The notes under the pieces were generated by a model, which saw only the letters and a list, made by a program, of their open reading frames with translations, searched no databases and was not told the DNA's origin. This document shows, in pieces, positions 28,505 to 38,088 of a stretch of DNA of 64,000 nucleotides. This DNA is from Silvania confinis (GTDB lineage Bacteria; Pseudomonadota; Gammaproteobacteria; Enterobacterales; Enterobacteriaceae), in assembly GCF_025564085.1 (NCBI RefSeq), contig NZ_JAMGZJ010000074.1:176036-240035 (forward strand). Direction: 5' to 3'. The position numbers and the translations under genes are program-made. Position 1 is the stretch's first letter. Each line of letters starts with the position of its first letter.

Positions 28505-30415
28505 TCAAAATTTGACCCAGTCGCTCGACGAGTGAGAAGGGGCCTTTTTCGTGGATGCCGGGGCGCGGGCAGGGGCGCGTGGCGCTGCGCCCGGCACCTG
28601 GAAAATCGCCACCACCTGTTCCAACTGAACGGCCCGATCCTCCAGCGAACTGGCTGCCGCGGATGATTCTTCCACCAGCGCGGCGTTTTGCTGGGTGGTG
28701 GTGTCCATCTCGGTCATCGCCTGGGCAATTTGTGAAATCCCCCGGCTCTGTTCGTCGGTGGCGGCAGCAATCTCGCTCATGATGTCGCGCACCTGCGCCA
28801 CGGAGGTCTCGATACGTGACATCGCTTCACCGGCACCGCTGACCAGGGTAAAGCCGTTGTCCACGTACACCACCGATTCGTTGATCAGGTTTTCGATCTC
28901 TTTTGCCGACTGGGCGCTGCGCTGGGCAAGGGTGCGCACTTCTGCGGCCACCACCGCAAAGCCTTTGCCCTGATCGCCCGCACGCGCGGCTTCGACGGCG
29001 GCGTTCAGCGCCAGGATATTGGTCTGGAAGGCGATGCTATTGATGACGGCGGTGATCTCAGAGATACGGTGCGAGCTGCTTCGCACATTCTTCATGGTAT
29101 CGATCACCCTCTGCGAGATTTCACTGCCTTCGCTGGCATGCGCCGATGCCTCTTGTGCCAGCAGGCGTGCGTGGTTGGCGTTCTCGGCATTCAGCGCCAC
29201 GGTGGAGGTGAGCTGTTCCATGCTGGCGGCAGTCTCGACCACGGCGGCGGACTGCTGCTCGGTGCGTGACGACAGATCCATATTCCCGGCGGCAATTTCG
29301 GATGCCGATCGCGCCACGCTTTCTACGCCGTCCCGCACGTCATAAATGATGCTTTTCAGATTCTCATTCATGGTAGCGACCGCCTGCATCAGCAGGCCCG
29401 GTTCATCCCGGCGGCGGCTGCTGAGATTACTGGTGAGATCGCCTTTAGCAATCTGCCCGGCCACCCGCAAGGTTTCATTCAGCGGACGGGTAATCGACAG
29501 GGTGATCCCCAGCGCCAGCAGAATGCCGGCAATAATGGCAATCGCGGCTACGGTAATCATCTGGATTTTCACTGCGCTTACCGTTTCGGTCACTTTCTCT
29601 TGCTGCAACATGAACAGTGACTGTATGGCTTTCGTTACTTCAATGGCTTGCGCAGCCATACGCTGCGAAAGTGCTGACTCTTCAGTCCAGCTTCGCTGGT
29701 AATTATCAATCCCAGAGGTGATGACTTTGATATCGTCAACACCCTTCAGGATCCAGGTTTTCTGATCGTCCGGCACGGCCTGCAGCAACAGACTGGAATC
29801 CGATAAGCCAACGGCTAATCGTTGGCGAAGATACTGTTCCATCTTATCGTTTGGTTGCGCCTTAAAAAGGCTCATCTGAGAATCAATATCGCTCATAATG
29901 AAGGCAACCTGGGCTGCAACCAGCGACTGCTCAGGGGGTAGGGTTCCGCTACGGCTGAGTTTGTCCGCAATCACTGAGTTCGCGCACAGTTCATCCGTGT
30001 TGAGCTTTGCTTCACTGCTGTGCATCCGACTGAGCGAATCTAAGAAGGGATCCTGAATGGTCACATAGTTATTGATGGCGGTTGCCGTGCGTTCCAGCGC
30101 CGCTTTGTTTTTATCAAACCAGGTAAATTGCTCAAGCCTGGCAATGGAACCTTGCATATGGGACGTGGCGGCCTTGACCTGATCGAGGTACTTTTTGTCA
30201 AACGTGAACTGATAGTTCAGACGACCGGTGCGCATTTCTGCCAGCGAGTTCGACAGATCCTCAACCAGACCGTTTTTCTTAACTTTGTCCTGAATGTTGA
30301 TGAGCCCCAGCAAACCTGCCGACAGGATTGCAATCGAAAAAAGTAATACAGTGGCAAAACCAAAAAATAGCTTTTTATTGATTTTTAAATTTGCAAAGAA
30401 AGAGGTTATATTCAT
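28505..30415 (-). CDS. Methyl-accepting chemotaxis protein
   Basis: A 636-residue chemoreceptor. It has TM1 at about 14-38, a four-helix-bundle periplasmic sensor (about 40-275), TM2 near 280-305, a HAMP domain, then the long cytoplasmic signalling hairpin. The invariant tip is present ([20 protein letters not shown] and GEGFA-like [15 protein letters not shown]). The C-terminal tail is Pro/Ala-rich and ends in DWVKF, not the NWETF-type pentapeptide that tethers CheR/CheB, so it probably depends on other receptors for adaptation. The ligand is unknown. Its stop shares a base with an in-frame ATG of the EAL gene. Confidence 0.93.
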   Translation of the reverse strand: MNITSFFANLKINKKLFFGFATVLLFSIAILSAGLLGLINIQDKVKKNGLVEDLSNSLAEMRTGRLNYQFTFDKKYLDQVKAATSHMQGSIARLEQFTWFDKNKAALERTATAINNYVTIQDPFLDSLSRMHSSEAKLNTDELCANSVIADKLSRSGTLPPEQSLVAAQVAFIMSDIDSQMSLFKAQPNDKMEQYLRQRLAVGLSDSSLLLQAVPDDQKTWILKGVDDIKVITSGIDNYQRSWTEESALSQRMAAQAIEVTKAIQSLFMLQQEKVTETVSAVKIQMITVAAIAIIAGILLALGITLSITRPLNETLRVAGQIAKGDLTSNLSSRRRDEPGLLMQAVATMNENLKSIIYDVRDGVESVARSASEIAAGNMDLSSRTEQQSAAVVETAASMEQLTSTVALNAENANHARLLAQEASAHASEGSEISQRVIDTMKNVRSSSHRISEITAVINSIAFQTNILALNAAVEAARAGDQGKGFAVVAAEVRTLAQRSAQSAKEIENLINESVVYVDNGFTLVSGAGEAMSRIETSVAQVRDIMSEIAAATDEQSRGISQIAQAMTEMDTTTQQNAALVEESSAAASSLEDRAVQLEQVVAIFQVPGAAPRAPARAPASTKKAPSHSSSDWVKF

Positions 30416-30489
30416 TTTTTTTATCCATTCCCGCCATGTTTTGCTATTGGGGGGTGTCCTTGTTTATCATCATTAAGGTATTGAGCTAA

Positions 30490-30525
30490 AAAAAAGCCCT
30501 TTGCACTCTGTGCGCAGGGCAAAGG
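30490..30525 (-). terminator. Terminator after the lone winged-helix gene
   Basis: On the minus strand, arms GCCTTTGC and GCAAAGG bracket a 14-base loop, followed a few bases later by a run of eight T. It lies 13 bases past the stop of the gene at 30538. Confidence 0.7.
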
Positions 30526-30537
30526 CCTGGGTTGACA

Positions 30538-30978
30538 TCACTCACTCAGACTATCTGTTTTCTCCTCTTTTTTAACTGGCTGAGTCGGGAGTTCACTCAG
30601 CCTATAATAAACGGGGGTGACGTTAGGGTAATTGATCATATACCCTCGGCCTTTCACGTTGCGGATGAAGTCATCCGGCAAACCGAGCAGGCTCAATTTT
30701 TTATTCAGGTTGTGTAACACTTGCCATAATCGCTGGGTGGAGGGCGATAAGTTATTTTCCTCCCAGATTTTTTCGAACAGTTCTTCTTTGGCAATAATCT
30801 TTCGCCGACCATGCTCCAGCAGATACAGAAATAACCGGAGCATGGTTTCATTAAAATAGATTGAGGCAAATGCCATGCTTTTTTCGGTGTGGCTGCCGGT
30901 GAGCCGATACAACCTGCGATTTGAAATATCAAAATGAATTTCTTCGCCGATCATAAAGCCATAGAGTCGATAACCCAT
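30538..30978 (-). CDS. Soluble winged-helix (OmpR/CadC-type) DNA-binding protein
   Basis: About 146 residues from the ATG at 30978 (AGGA 9 bases upstream); the frame is open further upstream but without initiation signals. It consists of one OmpR/CadC-type winged helix (about 10-110; LLEHGRRKIIAKEELFEKIWEE and NVKGRGYMINY are its recognisable parts) with a short charged tail. It has no receiver domain and no membrane segment, unlike full CadC/ToxR proteins. It lies beside a chemoreceptor/EAL operon and near a ToxR-like gene. Its targets are unknown. Confidence 0.75.
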   Translation of the reverse strand: MGYRLYGFMIGEEIHFDISNRRLYRLTGSHTEKSMAFASIYFNETMLRLFLYLLEHGRRKIIAKEELFEKIWEENNLSPSTQRLWQVLHNLNKKLSLLGLPDDFIRNVKGRGYMINYPNVTPVYYRLSELPTQPVKKEEKTDSLSE

Positions 30979-31442
30979 TTCATTTATTCCTGCACGCTTT
31001 GATATTAGCCAACCACCCCGACAGTGCTGTCGTACATTTACCCACACCATTAATGTGGTGGATTATATGGCTGCTCTGAATGCTTTCCAATACACACCCC
31101 GGTGCGCTATAAGAAACCGGGTGCCAAACCCTTTATGGTTAGTTATTCGTTTATGTAATCCATATTTTCAGCATAAAAATCTGCCATTTATTTGCTTTAT
31201 GCTGCTATATGCCAGATTCGGGTGATGAAACCATGCATCAATATAAAATGGCGAATTTGCGCGTAATGCTGGCATTTCACGCTGATGATAAGCGGTGTGT
31301 GAGGGTCTGATGCAGCATGGCCGCTTTCGCTGTCTTCACAATGCGTTCTGGTGGGCGAAAAGAGGAGTGAAGTTATATGATTTATACTGAATCAGAAGTT
31401 TGACGAAGCGTATCCCTTTGAAATGTAGCCTGTGGTCATGAC
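30979..31442. other. AT-rich intergenic region between two winged-helix genes
   Basis: These 464 bases lie between divergent genes and should contain both promoters. I see no gene, tRNA or strong hairpin in them. The sequence is visibly more AT-rich than its surroundings, as is usual for H-NS-bound regulatory DNA; that last point is inference. Confidence 0.5.
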
Positions 31443-32240
31443 ATGAAGACTGTTTTTCTGATTAACGAGACGGTGCTGTTCGAACCCGATGCGCGACGGG
31501 TGTGCTCCCGGGCCCATTACCCGGAGCGCGCAGTGATCCTGCATGGTCCGGTGAGTGAGTGCCTGCTTCAACTCCTTGAACACAATGACCAGCTGCTGAC
31601 CCAGCGTTATCTGTTTGCCACGGTGTGGGAAAAGCAGGGCGCGGTGGTGACCACCAATGCGCTGTATCAAACTATCGCCTCGATCCGCAAAGCGCTGAAA
31701 AGTGCCGGGCTGGAGGACAATGTCATTATCACCGTGCCCAAAGCGGGCTTTAAATCCGTCGCGCAGCTGCGCACCGGCAGCGCAGATGCCTTTGTTGAGC
31801 GGCATAAAACGGTGCAACCACTCACTTTACCAGACGAATCTATTGTAGAGCGGAAACCGGTTGCAACGCCGTTGGTATCGGGTTTCTGGACCTCCCGCCG
31901 GGCGTACGGGCTGGCTGCGGGACTATTTTTACTCTCCTGTAGCGTGCTGTTTATTACGCTTCGACAGGGAGAGTCTGTATTTGCCCACTATCCGTTAATC
32001 GGCAACAGCAACGGCTGCGAGGTGTATTCTTCCTGGCATGATAAAGAGAAAAGCCGCAGCATCCTGGAGGCGCTGTCGCAACGCTTTCCGCTGCCCTGTA
32101 AACGCGGGGATGTGGCGTATCTGACCCTGAACCAGACGCAGCAGGGAATATCGGTGATTATCTGCGATCAGATACCGGAAAACAGCGCCGCCCGCTGTCA
32201 GTCTATTTTTTACCGGCAGCCCTATGATGAAAATGAATAA
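31443..32240 (+). CDS. ToxR/CadC-like membrane-anchored transcription regulator (MarT-like)
   Basis: A 265-residue one-component regulator. Residues 1-110 are a winged-helix domain (LLTQRYLFATVWEKQGAVVT, then TIASIRKAL and ITVPKAGFK). A linker leads to one transmembrane helix at about 154-173, and the last 90 residues are periplasmic with four cysteines (192, 219, 241, 252) that could form disulfides. It overlaps a small membrane-protein gene of FidL type. In Salmonella SPI-3 the MarT-FidL pair has this same design, like ToxR-ToxS. Regulated genes here are not known; the Fur-linked yncE/TonB receptor unit downstream is one candidate. Confidence 0.8.
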   Translation: MKTVFLINETVLFEPDARRVCSRAHYPERAVILHGPVSECLLQLLEHNDQLLTQRYLFATVWEKQGAVVTTNALYQTIASIRKALKSAGLEDNVIITVPKAGFKSVAQLRTGSADAFVERHKTVQPLTLPDESIVERKPVATPLVSGFWTSRRAYGLAAGLFLLSCSVLFITLRQGESVFAHYPLIGNSNGCEVYSSWHDKEKSRSILEALSQRFPLPCKRGDVAYLTLNQTQQGISVIICDQIPENSAARCQSIFYRQPYDENE

Positions 32241-32691
32241 ATTAACCGCGCGTTGGATGCTAACTGGAATAGCCATTATTACCCCGGTGCTGGCGGCGGG
32301 GTATATTCATCATCAGCGTGATGATTTTAGCTGTGAATCCAGGGTCACGGTTGTAGATAAACATGACTATGTCGATGTTCTGGTGAGCTTTTCATTTCAC
32401 GATGGCAAAGGTCTTTACCAGGCCTCGGGCGAAGACAATAAACCCAATCAACCGCCCGTTGCGGTCAGTAATAATGTGATGTTTGATTACTGGCGTGAAG
32501 ACGGGCGGATGATTATGGTCTCCAGTGAAACCAACGAATTACCCAAAGTTACCCTGCCGTTTAGAGTAAATATCCCCGATTTCTTTCGTCATCGGGAGCG
32601 TGGATTAAGAATGCAGGTCGTTCCCGCTAATTCCTCCAGCTATTATTTTATCTACAACAATTCCCCCGTTTTCTATTGCAGCAAAGGGTAA
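32224..32691 (+). CDS. FidL-like membrane protein
   Basis: A 155-residue protein with one N-terminal membrane helix (about residues 10-27) and a periplasmic domain with two cysteines (DDFSCES near the start, PVFYCSKG at the end). Its gene overlaps the ToxR-like regulator by 17 bases. Size, topology and pairing match the FidL-like family. By analogy with ToxS it may stabilise or modulate the periplasmic part of the regulator; that is inference. Confidence 0.75.
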   Translation: MMKMNKLTARWMLTGIAIITPVLAAGYIHHQRDDFSCESRVTVVDKHDYVDVLVSFSFHDGKGLYQASGEDNKPNQPPVAVSNNVMFDYWREDGRMIMVSSETNELPKVTLPFRVNIPDFFRHRERGLRMQVVPANSSSYYFIYNNSPVFYCSKG

Positions 32692-32767
32692 TAAGGCGCA
32701 GCAGACGTCTGCTTTCGTTCGCTTTTTTTACCTTGTTGCGCATATTTACACTTGATCACAGATTCAT

Positions 32768-32786
32768 AATGAGTATAGTTCTCATT
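32768..32786. promoter_or_regulatory. Probable Fur box
   Basis: AATGAG-TATAGTT-CTCATT, a 19-bp 6-7-6 inverted repeat, resembles Fur sites of the AATGAGAAT type. It lies about 190 bases upstream of a lipoprotein gene that is followed by a TonB-dependent receptor, as expected for iron-controlled uptake. Confidence 0.65.
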
Positions 32787-32975
32787 CTCTTTAGTGTTTG
32801 CGGGCGCGCAAGGATATTTCCCGCAAGTTGAGTGAGCGTCGATCTCACACGGAACACAGAGTGTTAACGGTGGACGCTAATGGCCTGATGGCCTCATATC
32901 ACAACCCTAATCGCAACGCATAAGCGGCGCAGGCGTCCTCCTCAAATTCGATTTGCACGGTAAAGGATGTTCCTG

Positions 32976-34061
32976 ATGACCAAAAAATTGTCCGCCCTGG
33001 CGCTGCTCGTCGCCGTCTCCCTGAGCGGCTGCGCTGCCCATAACACGGCGACAACCACGCCTGCTGCTGACGCGCCAAAACCGGCAACCGCCCCTGCGCA
33101 AACCAACCTCGTGCAGCGCGATCTCGCCGATGGCTTGTATGAAATGGTATTGAGCCCGAAAGGCGATGCACTGTACGTGGCCAGCTCAGAAGGCTTTAAG
33201 GACGTGCAGGGCGGGGTGGTCTACAAGCTTGACCCGACCACGCTGAAAACCCTGGGCCGCAGCCATACGGATCTGAAAAACTTTGCCCTCGCCATCTCCC
33301 CGGACGGCAGCACCGTGTATGCCACTAACTCGCTCGACGGTGGGATCAGTGCGATCAGCACCGCGGATGGCAAAGTCAAACAGCGCCTGCTGTTTACCGA
33401 ACGCAATAAAGAAGGTTATCCGTACGGTGCGCGTCAGGTGCTGCTGCATAACGACGTGCTCTACATCGGCGGCGTCGCCGATCCGGCGGTCATCTGGGTG
33501 GTGGATGCGAAAACGCTGAAACTGAAAAAGACCATCAAAAACGCCGGCCAGTGGGTTACCGGCCTGCTGTGGTCTGAGACAACTCAGCGCATTTACGTCG
33601 CCAACGGCGGCGGTGAAATCCTGGTGCTGGATCCCCGCAGTAATCGCATCGAAAAACGCTGGAAGCCGCTTGGCGACAAACCGGCGCTGCTGCTGAACCT
33701 GGCAGAAGACAAAGCCACCGGCCGCCTGTTCGTGACCGACACCTCCAAAGCGAAAACCACCCTGGTGCTGGATATCCGTACCGGTGAAGTGATTAAGCAG
33801 CTGGATATCGGCGACTCAATGGCGGTGAAATTCAACCCGGTGCGTAACGAGCTGTACGTCACCCAGCGCGAAAGCGGAAAAGTGCTGAGCCTCGACGCCA
33901 CCACCTTTGCCGTGAAGCAGAGCTGGGATCTGCCGCCGAACCCGAACAGCCTACAGCTGTCGGCCGATGGCCAGACCCTGTACGTCACCGTTAAGCAGGC
34001 GTTCAACAAAGATCACTCCACCAACGGGCCGGACAGCGTAGTGCGTATCGCCCTGAAATAA
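32976..34061 (+). CDS. YncE-like beta-propeller lipoprotein
   Basis: A 361-residue protein. The start at 32976 has AAGGA 8 bases upstream. The N-terminal signal ends in a lipobox, LSGC, so it should be lipidated at Cys18 or near; residue +2 is alanine, favouring outer-membrane sorting. The rest is a seven-bladed YVTN/NHL-type propeller with repeats such as LSPKGDALYVASSEG, ISPDGSTVYATNS and LSADGQTLYVTV. E. coli YncE has the same fold but is a soluble periplasmic protein, encoded divergently from the TonB receptor yncD. Here the pair is codirectional, with the receptor 67 bases downstream. Confidence 0.85.
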   Translation: MTKKLSALALLVAVSLSGCAAHNTATTTPAADAPKPATAPAQTNLVQRDLADGLYEMVLSPKGDALYVASSEGFKDVQGGVVYKLDPTTLKTLGRSHTDLKNFALAISPDGSTVYATNSLDGGISAISTADGKVKQRLLFTERNKEGYPYGARQVLLHNDVLYIGGVADPAVIWVVDAKTLKLKKTIKNAGQWVTGLLWSETTQRIYVANGGGEILVLDPRSNRIEKRWKPLGDKPALLLNLAEDKATGRLFVTDTSKAKTTLVLDIRTGEVIKQLDIGDSMAVKFNPVRNELYVTQRESGKVLSLDATTFAVKQSWDLPPNPNSLQLSADGQTLYVTVKQAFNKDHSTNGPDSVVRIALK

Positions 34062-34083
34062 TCTTATTACTTATAAATATTTA

Positions 34084-34104
34084 GGCCCGGTAACGGGCCA
34101 TTTT
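34084..34104 (+). terminator. Hairpin between the propeller gene and the receptor gene
   Basis: Arms GGCCCG / CGGGCC with loop GTAA are followed by ATTTTG, 22 bases after the lipoprotein stop. This may be a partial terminator or mRNA-processing hairpin within the operon. Confidence 0.55.
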
Positions 34105-34128
34105 GCGCAGATTTTGAACGAGTTGATC

Positions 34129-36315
34129 ATGAACAACACCAGAATAATGAACAAAACGCTGCTGGCGCTCGCCATCGGTGCCATTACCCATTCCGCCATG
34201 GCGGCAGAGAACAAAAAAGAAGACACCATTGTGGTGCAGACCGCTGCGGCCAGCGATTTCAAACCCGGCGGTGACCAGCTGGTGCCGGCCTTCCTTGACG
34301 GACAGGTGGCGAACGGCGGGCGGATGGGGATGCTCGGTCAGCAAAATGCAATGGACGTGCCGTTTAACATCATCAGCTACACCTCCAAGCTGGTGGAAGA
34401 TCAGCAGGCGCGCACCATCGCCGACGTGGTGGCGAACGATGCGGGCGTACAGTCCGTGCAGGGCTACGGCAACAGCGCAGAAAGCTTCCGTATTCGCGGC
34501 CTGAAGTTTGATGGCGATGACATGACCTTCGGCGGCTTGTCCGGCGTGCTGCCGCGTCAGGTGGTTGACGCTCAGATGGTGGATCGCATTGAGATCTTCA
34601 AAGGTGCTAACTCCCTGATGAACGGTGCGGCCAGCTCCGGCGTCGGTGGGATGATCAACCTCGAGCCGAAACACGCGGGGGCCACCCCGCAGGCGAAGGT
34701 CGGCGTTGATTACACCTCGGAGTCGCAGATTGGTACTACCCTGGATGCCGGTCGTCGCTTTGGCGACAGCGACCAGTTCGGCGCGCGCGTTAACGTGGTT
34801 CACCGCGAAGGTGAAGCCCCGGTCGAAAACGATCGCCGCCGCACCACGCTGCTCTCCACCGGCCTCGATTACGCGGGTGAAGACTTCCGTACCTCCGTGG
34901 ACATGGGCTATCAAAAGAAAACCTTCCACGGCTCAGAGACCGGGGTCAACGTTGCCGGGGTTAACTTCGTGCCAGAGCCGCCGAAAAACGATCGCAACTA
35001 CAACCAGAAATGGGCTTACAGCAATATCGAAAACGAATTCGGCATGTGGCGCAGCGAGTACGACATCAACGACAGCTGGACCGCTTACACCGGACTTGGC
35101 GCGCAGCACGCCCATGAAGAGGGGCTGTACAGCGGCGCGAAGCTGGTTGACGCCAGCGGCAAAGCTACCGCCACTCGGCTGGATACCAACCGTATCAGCG
35201 ACAGCGTGAGCGGCATGGCGGGCATTCGCGGTAACTTTGATACCGGTTTTGTCTCGCACAAAGTTAACGTCGGCTATTCGGCGATGACCAAAAACGAGAA
35301 AATCGCCTGGAAGATGTCAGCGGCCGCCAACAACCCGGTAACCAACATCTACCACAACACCGGCGTCAATGCCCCACCGAGCACCAACTCCAACGGCGCG
35401 GGCGGTAACTACAGCGATCCGCTGACCAGCGGCCGCACCCGTACCCAGGGCTGGCTGTTGAGCGACACCCTCGGCGTGCTGGATGACAGCCTGCTGTTCA
35501 CCGCCGGTGCCCGTCATCAGAAAGTGGTGATCCGCGGTTATAACAAAGTTACCGGCCTGGAAAACGCGGGCGACAGCTTCGACGGCGACCGCTGGATGCC
35601 AACCTACGGCGTGGTCTACAAGCCGTGGGAGCAGCTGTCTCTGTACGCGAACCACACCGAAGCGCTGCAGCCGGGCAAAACCGCGCCAAACACCGCCACC
35701 AACTATGGCCAGAGCACCGGGATCGTCCACTCTAAGCAAAATGAAGTGGGCCTGAAGGCTGATTTTGGTCGCGTCGGCGGCTCGCTGGCGTTGTTCGAAA
35801 TCAAAATGCCAACCCCGATCCTCGACAGCAACAAACATTACGGTCTGGATGCCGAGCAGCGTAACCGCGGCGTGGAGTTGAACATCTTCGGCGAGCCGAT
35901 GCTGGGCCTGCGTCTGAACGCCAGCGCCACCTGGCTGCAGGCGGAGCTGACCAAAACCAAAGATGGGATCAACCAGGGCAATGACGCGATTGGCGTGCCG
36001 AACTTCTACGCCGTACTGGGCGCGGAGTACGACATCAAGCCGATTGACGGCCTGACCGCCACCGCCCGCGTGAACCACTCCGGTTCCCAGTATGCGGACC
36101 TGACCAACAGCAAAAAGCTGGACAGCTACACCACCCTGGATCTGGGCATGCGTTACCGCTTCGCGGTCAACAATAACCAGAACCAGATGACCGTTCGCGC
36201 CGGTATTGAGAACCTTACCGATGAGAACTACTGGTCAAGCGTAGACGACAGCGGCACTTACCTGTTCCAGGGTGAGCCGCGTACCGTTAAGGTTTCCGTC
36301 GGCTACGAGTTCTGA
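34129..36315 (+). CDS. TonB-dependent siderophore receptor (FcuA/FhuE-type)
   Basis: About 728 residues from the ATG at 34129; the signal peptide ends THSAMA-AEN. A TonB box-like DTIVV lies at the mature N-terminus. It is followed by the plug domain (DVPFNIISYTSKLVEDQQA to IFKGANSLMNG) and a 22-strand barrel ending VSVGYEF with terminal phenylalanine. It belongs to the hydroxamate-type receptors and looks closest to Yersinia FcuA, a ferrichrome receptor, but the ligand is not certain. It is downstream of the propeller lipoprotein and probably under the Fur box at 32768. Confidence 0.85.
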   Translation: MNNTRIMNKTLLALAIGAITHSAMAAENKKEDTIVVQTAAASDFKPGGDQLVPAFLDGQVANGGRMGMLGQQNAMDVPFNIISYTSKLVEDQQARTIADVVANDAGVQSVQGYGNSAESFRIRGLKFDGDDMTFGGLSGVLPRQVVDAQMVDRIEIFKGANSLMNGAASSGVGGMINLEPKHAGATPQAKVGVDYTSESQIGTTLDAGRRFGDSDQFGARVNVVHREGEAPVENDRRRTTLLSTGLDYAGEDFRTSVDMGYQKKTFHGSETGVNVAGVNFVPEPPKNDRNYNQKWAYSNIENEFGMWRSEYDINDSWTAYTGLGAQHAHEEGLYSGAKLVDASGKATATRLDTNRISDSVSGMAGIRGNFDTGFVSHKVNVGYSAMTKNEKIAWKMSAAANNPVTNIYHNTGVNAPPSTNSNGAGGNYSDPLTSGRTRTQGWLLSDTLGVLDDSLLFTAGARHQKVVIRGYNKVTGLENAGDSFDGDRWMPTYGVVYKPWEQLSLYANHTEALQPGKTAPNTATNYGQSTGIVHSKQNEVGLKADFGRVGGSLALFEIKMPTPILDSNKHYGLDAEQRNRGVELNIFGEPMLGLRLNASATWLQAELTKTKDGINQGNDAIGVPNFYAVLGAEYDIKPIDGLTATARVNHSGSQYADLTNSKKLDSYTTLDLGMRYRFAVNNNQNQMTVRAGIENLTDENYWSSVDDSGTYLFQGEPRTVKVSVGYEF

Positions 36316-36434
36316 GTTCGACCCTCGTTATCCGGGGCAAGGATGCCCCACCTACATCCCCGCGCCTTTACTTGCTACCACCTGGCTGAAGTGTTAAAAG
36401 GTGCCCCTTCCATAGAAAGAGACAGGGGTCAGAC

Positions 36435-37820
36435 GTGAAAAACGCGTCATCCGCTTCAGACAACGGTGTTGCTGAAGCCTCGTCGGAACAGATTCCGACG
36501 CTGCATCGTGGTTTACAAAACCGACATATTCAACTTATCGCCCTCGGTGGCGCTATCGGCACCGGGCTGTTCCTCGGCATCGGGCCTGCCATTCAGATGG
36601 CCGGGCCTGCGGTGCTGCTGGGCTACGCCATTGCGGGCGTTATTGCGTTTCTGATCATGCGCCAGCTCGGCGAGATGGTGGTTGAAGAGCCGGTATCAGG
36701 CTCCTTCGCCCATTTTGCCTACAAATACTGGGGGCCGTTCGCCGGCTTCCTCTCCGGCTGGAACTACTGGGTGATGTTCGTGCTGGTGGGAATGGCAGAG
36801 CTGACCGCTGCGGGCATCTACATGCAGTACTGGCTGCCGGACGTGCCGACCTGGATTTGGGCGGCGGTATTTTTCATCATTATTAACGCCGTTAATCTGG
36901 TGAACGTGCGCCTGTACGGTGAGACCGAGTTCTGGTTTGCGCTGATCAAAGTGCTGGCGATAATCGGCATGATCGGCTTCGGCCTGTGGCTGCTGTTCTC
37001 CGGCAACGGCGGCGAGCGCGCCAGCGTCGACAACCTGTGGAAGCACGGCGGGTTCCTGGCCACCGGCTGGAAAGGGCTGGTGCTGTCGCTGGCGGTGATC
37101 ATGTTCTCGTTCGGTGGACTGGAGCTTATCGGCATCACCGCCGCCGAAGCGCAGGACCCGCATAAAAGCATCCCGAAAGCGGTCAATCAGGTGGTGTACC
37201 GTATTCTGCTGTTTTACATCGGCTCGCTGGTGGTGCTGCTGGCGCTTTATCCGTGGGTGGACGTGAAATCGGACAGCAGTCCGTTTGTGATGATTTTCCA
37301 CGATATGAACAGCAACCTGGTGGCATCTGCGCTGAACTTTGTCATTCTGGTGGCGTCCCTGTCGGTATATAACAGCGGCGTGTACTCCAACAGCCGGATG
37401 CTGTTTGGCCTGTCCGTGCAAGGCAATGCGCCGAAGTTCCTGACCCGCATCAGCCGACGCGGCGTGCCGGTGAATTCGCTGCTGCTGTCCGGCGGGATCA
37501 CTTCGCTGGTGGTGCTGGTTAACTACCTGCTGCCGCACGAGGCCTTTGGCCTGCTGATGGCGCTGGTGGTCGCAACCCTGCTGCTGAACTGGATCATGAT
37601 CTGCCTGGCGCACCTGCGTTTTCGCGCGGCGATGCGGCGCAAAGGGCGCGAAACGCAGTTCAAAGCGCTGCTCTACCCGGCGGGTAACTACATCTGTATC
37701 GCCTTCCTGGCGATGATCCTGGTGCTCATGTGCACCATGGACGGGATGCGTACCTCGGCGATCCTGTTGCCGGTGTGGATTGTGTTCCTGTTTGCCGCGT
37801 TTAAGCTGTCACGGAAATAA
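36435..37820 (+). CDS. pheP: Phenylalanine permease PheP
   Basis: A 461-residue APC-family transporter with 12 membrane helices. It imports phenylalanine with protons at the inner membrane. The sequence is almost that of E. coli PheP, for example LHRGLQNRHIQLIALGGAIG and FSFGGLELIGITAAEA, and it shares the GTG start. It marks the return to the E. coli-like backbone (pheP-ybdG-nfsB). Two terminators follow. Confidence 0.97.
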   Translation: MKNASSASDNGVAEASSEQIPTLHRGLQNRHIQLIALGGAIGTGLFLGIGPAIQMAGPAVLLGYAIAGVIAFLIMRQLGEMVVEEPVSGSFAHFAYKYWGPFAGFLSGWNYWVMFVLVGMAELTAAGIYMQYWLPDVPTWIWAAVFFIIINAVNLVNVRLYGETEFWFALIKVLAIIGMIGFGLWLLFSGNGGERASVDNLWKHGGFLATGWKGLVLSLAVIMFSFGGLELIGITAAEAQDPHKSIPKAVNQVVYRILLFYIGSLVVLLALYPWVDVKSDSSPFVMIFHDMNSNLVASALNFVILVASLSVYNSGVYSNSRMLFGLSVQGNAPKFLTRISRRGVPVNSLLLSGGITSLVVLVNYLLPHEAFGLLMALVVATLLLNWIMICLAHLRFRAAMRRKGRETQFKALLYPAGNYICIAFLAMILVLMCTMDGMRTSAILLPVWIVFLFAAFKLSRK

Positions 37821-37824
37821 AAGC

Positions 37825-37850
37825 AAAACGGCAACGACGTTGCCGTTTTT
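37825..37850 (+). terminator. Intrinsic terminator of pheP
   Basis: AAAACGGCAA / TTGCCGTTTT with a 5-base loop and T5 tail starts 5 bases past the pheP stop. Confidence 0.9.
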
Positions 37851-37878
37851 AGTGTGTACGCCCTCTCAAGGTGAATGC

Positions 37879-37903
37879 AAAAAGCAACGGTAGTTGCTTT
37901 TTT
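37879..37903. terminator. Second terminator hairpin after pheP
   Basis: AAAAAGCAAC-GGTA-GTTGCTTTTT with T-run on both strands lies 29 bases beyond the first; it can act bidirectionally. Confidence 0.8.
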
Positions 37904-37911
37904 ATTGTTTG

Positions 37912-37952
37912 CTCCCTCTCCCTGTGGGAGAGGGCCGGGGTGAGGGCATCAG
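37912..37952. repeat. Intergenic repeat, CCCTCACCC / GAGAGGG family
   Basis: CTCCCTCTCCC-TGT-GGGAGAGGG hairpin followed by CCGGGGTGAGGGCATCAGG. Same family as at 12485, 15946, 57528 and 63851. Confidence 0.85.
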
Positions 37953-37980
37953 GCCGCACAATCCCGCACAATCCTCTGTT

Positions 37981-38054
37981 TGCCCGGCGGCGCTGCGCTT
38001 GCACGGGCCTACAAAACCAAACGTAGGACGGGTAAGGCGAAGCCGCCACCCGGC
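37981..38054. repeat. BIME: two inverted REP sequences
   Basis: The left REP is GCCCGGCGGCGCTGCGCTTG with its CACGGGCCTACAAA tail. The right REP is GTAGGACGGGTAAGGCGAAG with CCGCCACCCGGC. They face each other over about 8 bases, the typical BIME layout of enterobacteria. Confidence 0.9.
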
Positions 38055-38088
38055 AGAGAAGCGAGCGCAATCCCCTATAAACCCTCTG

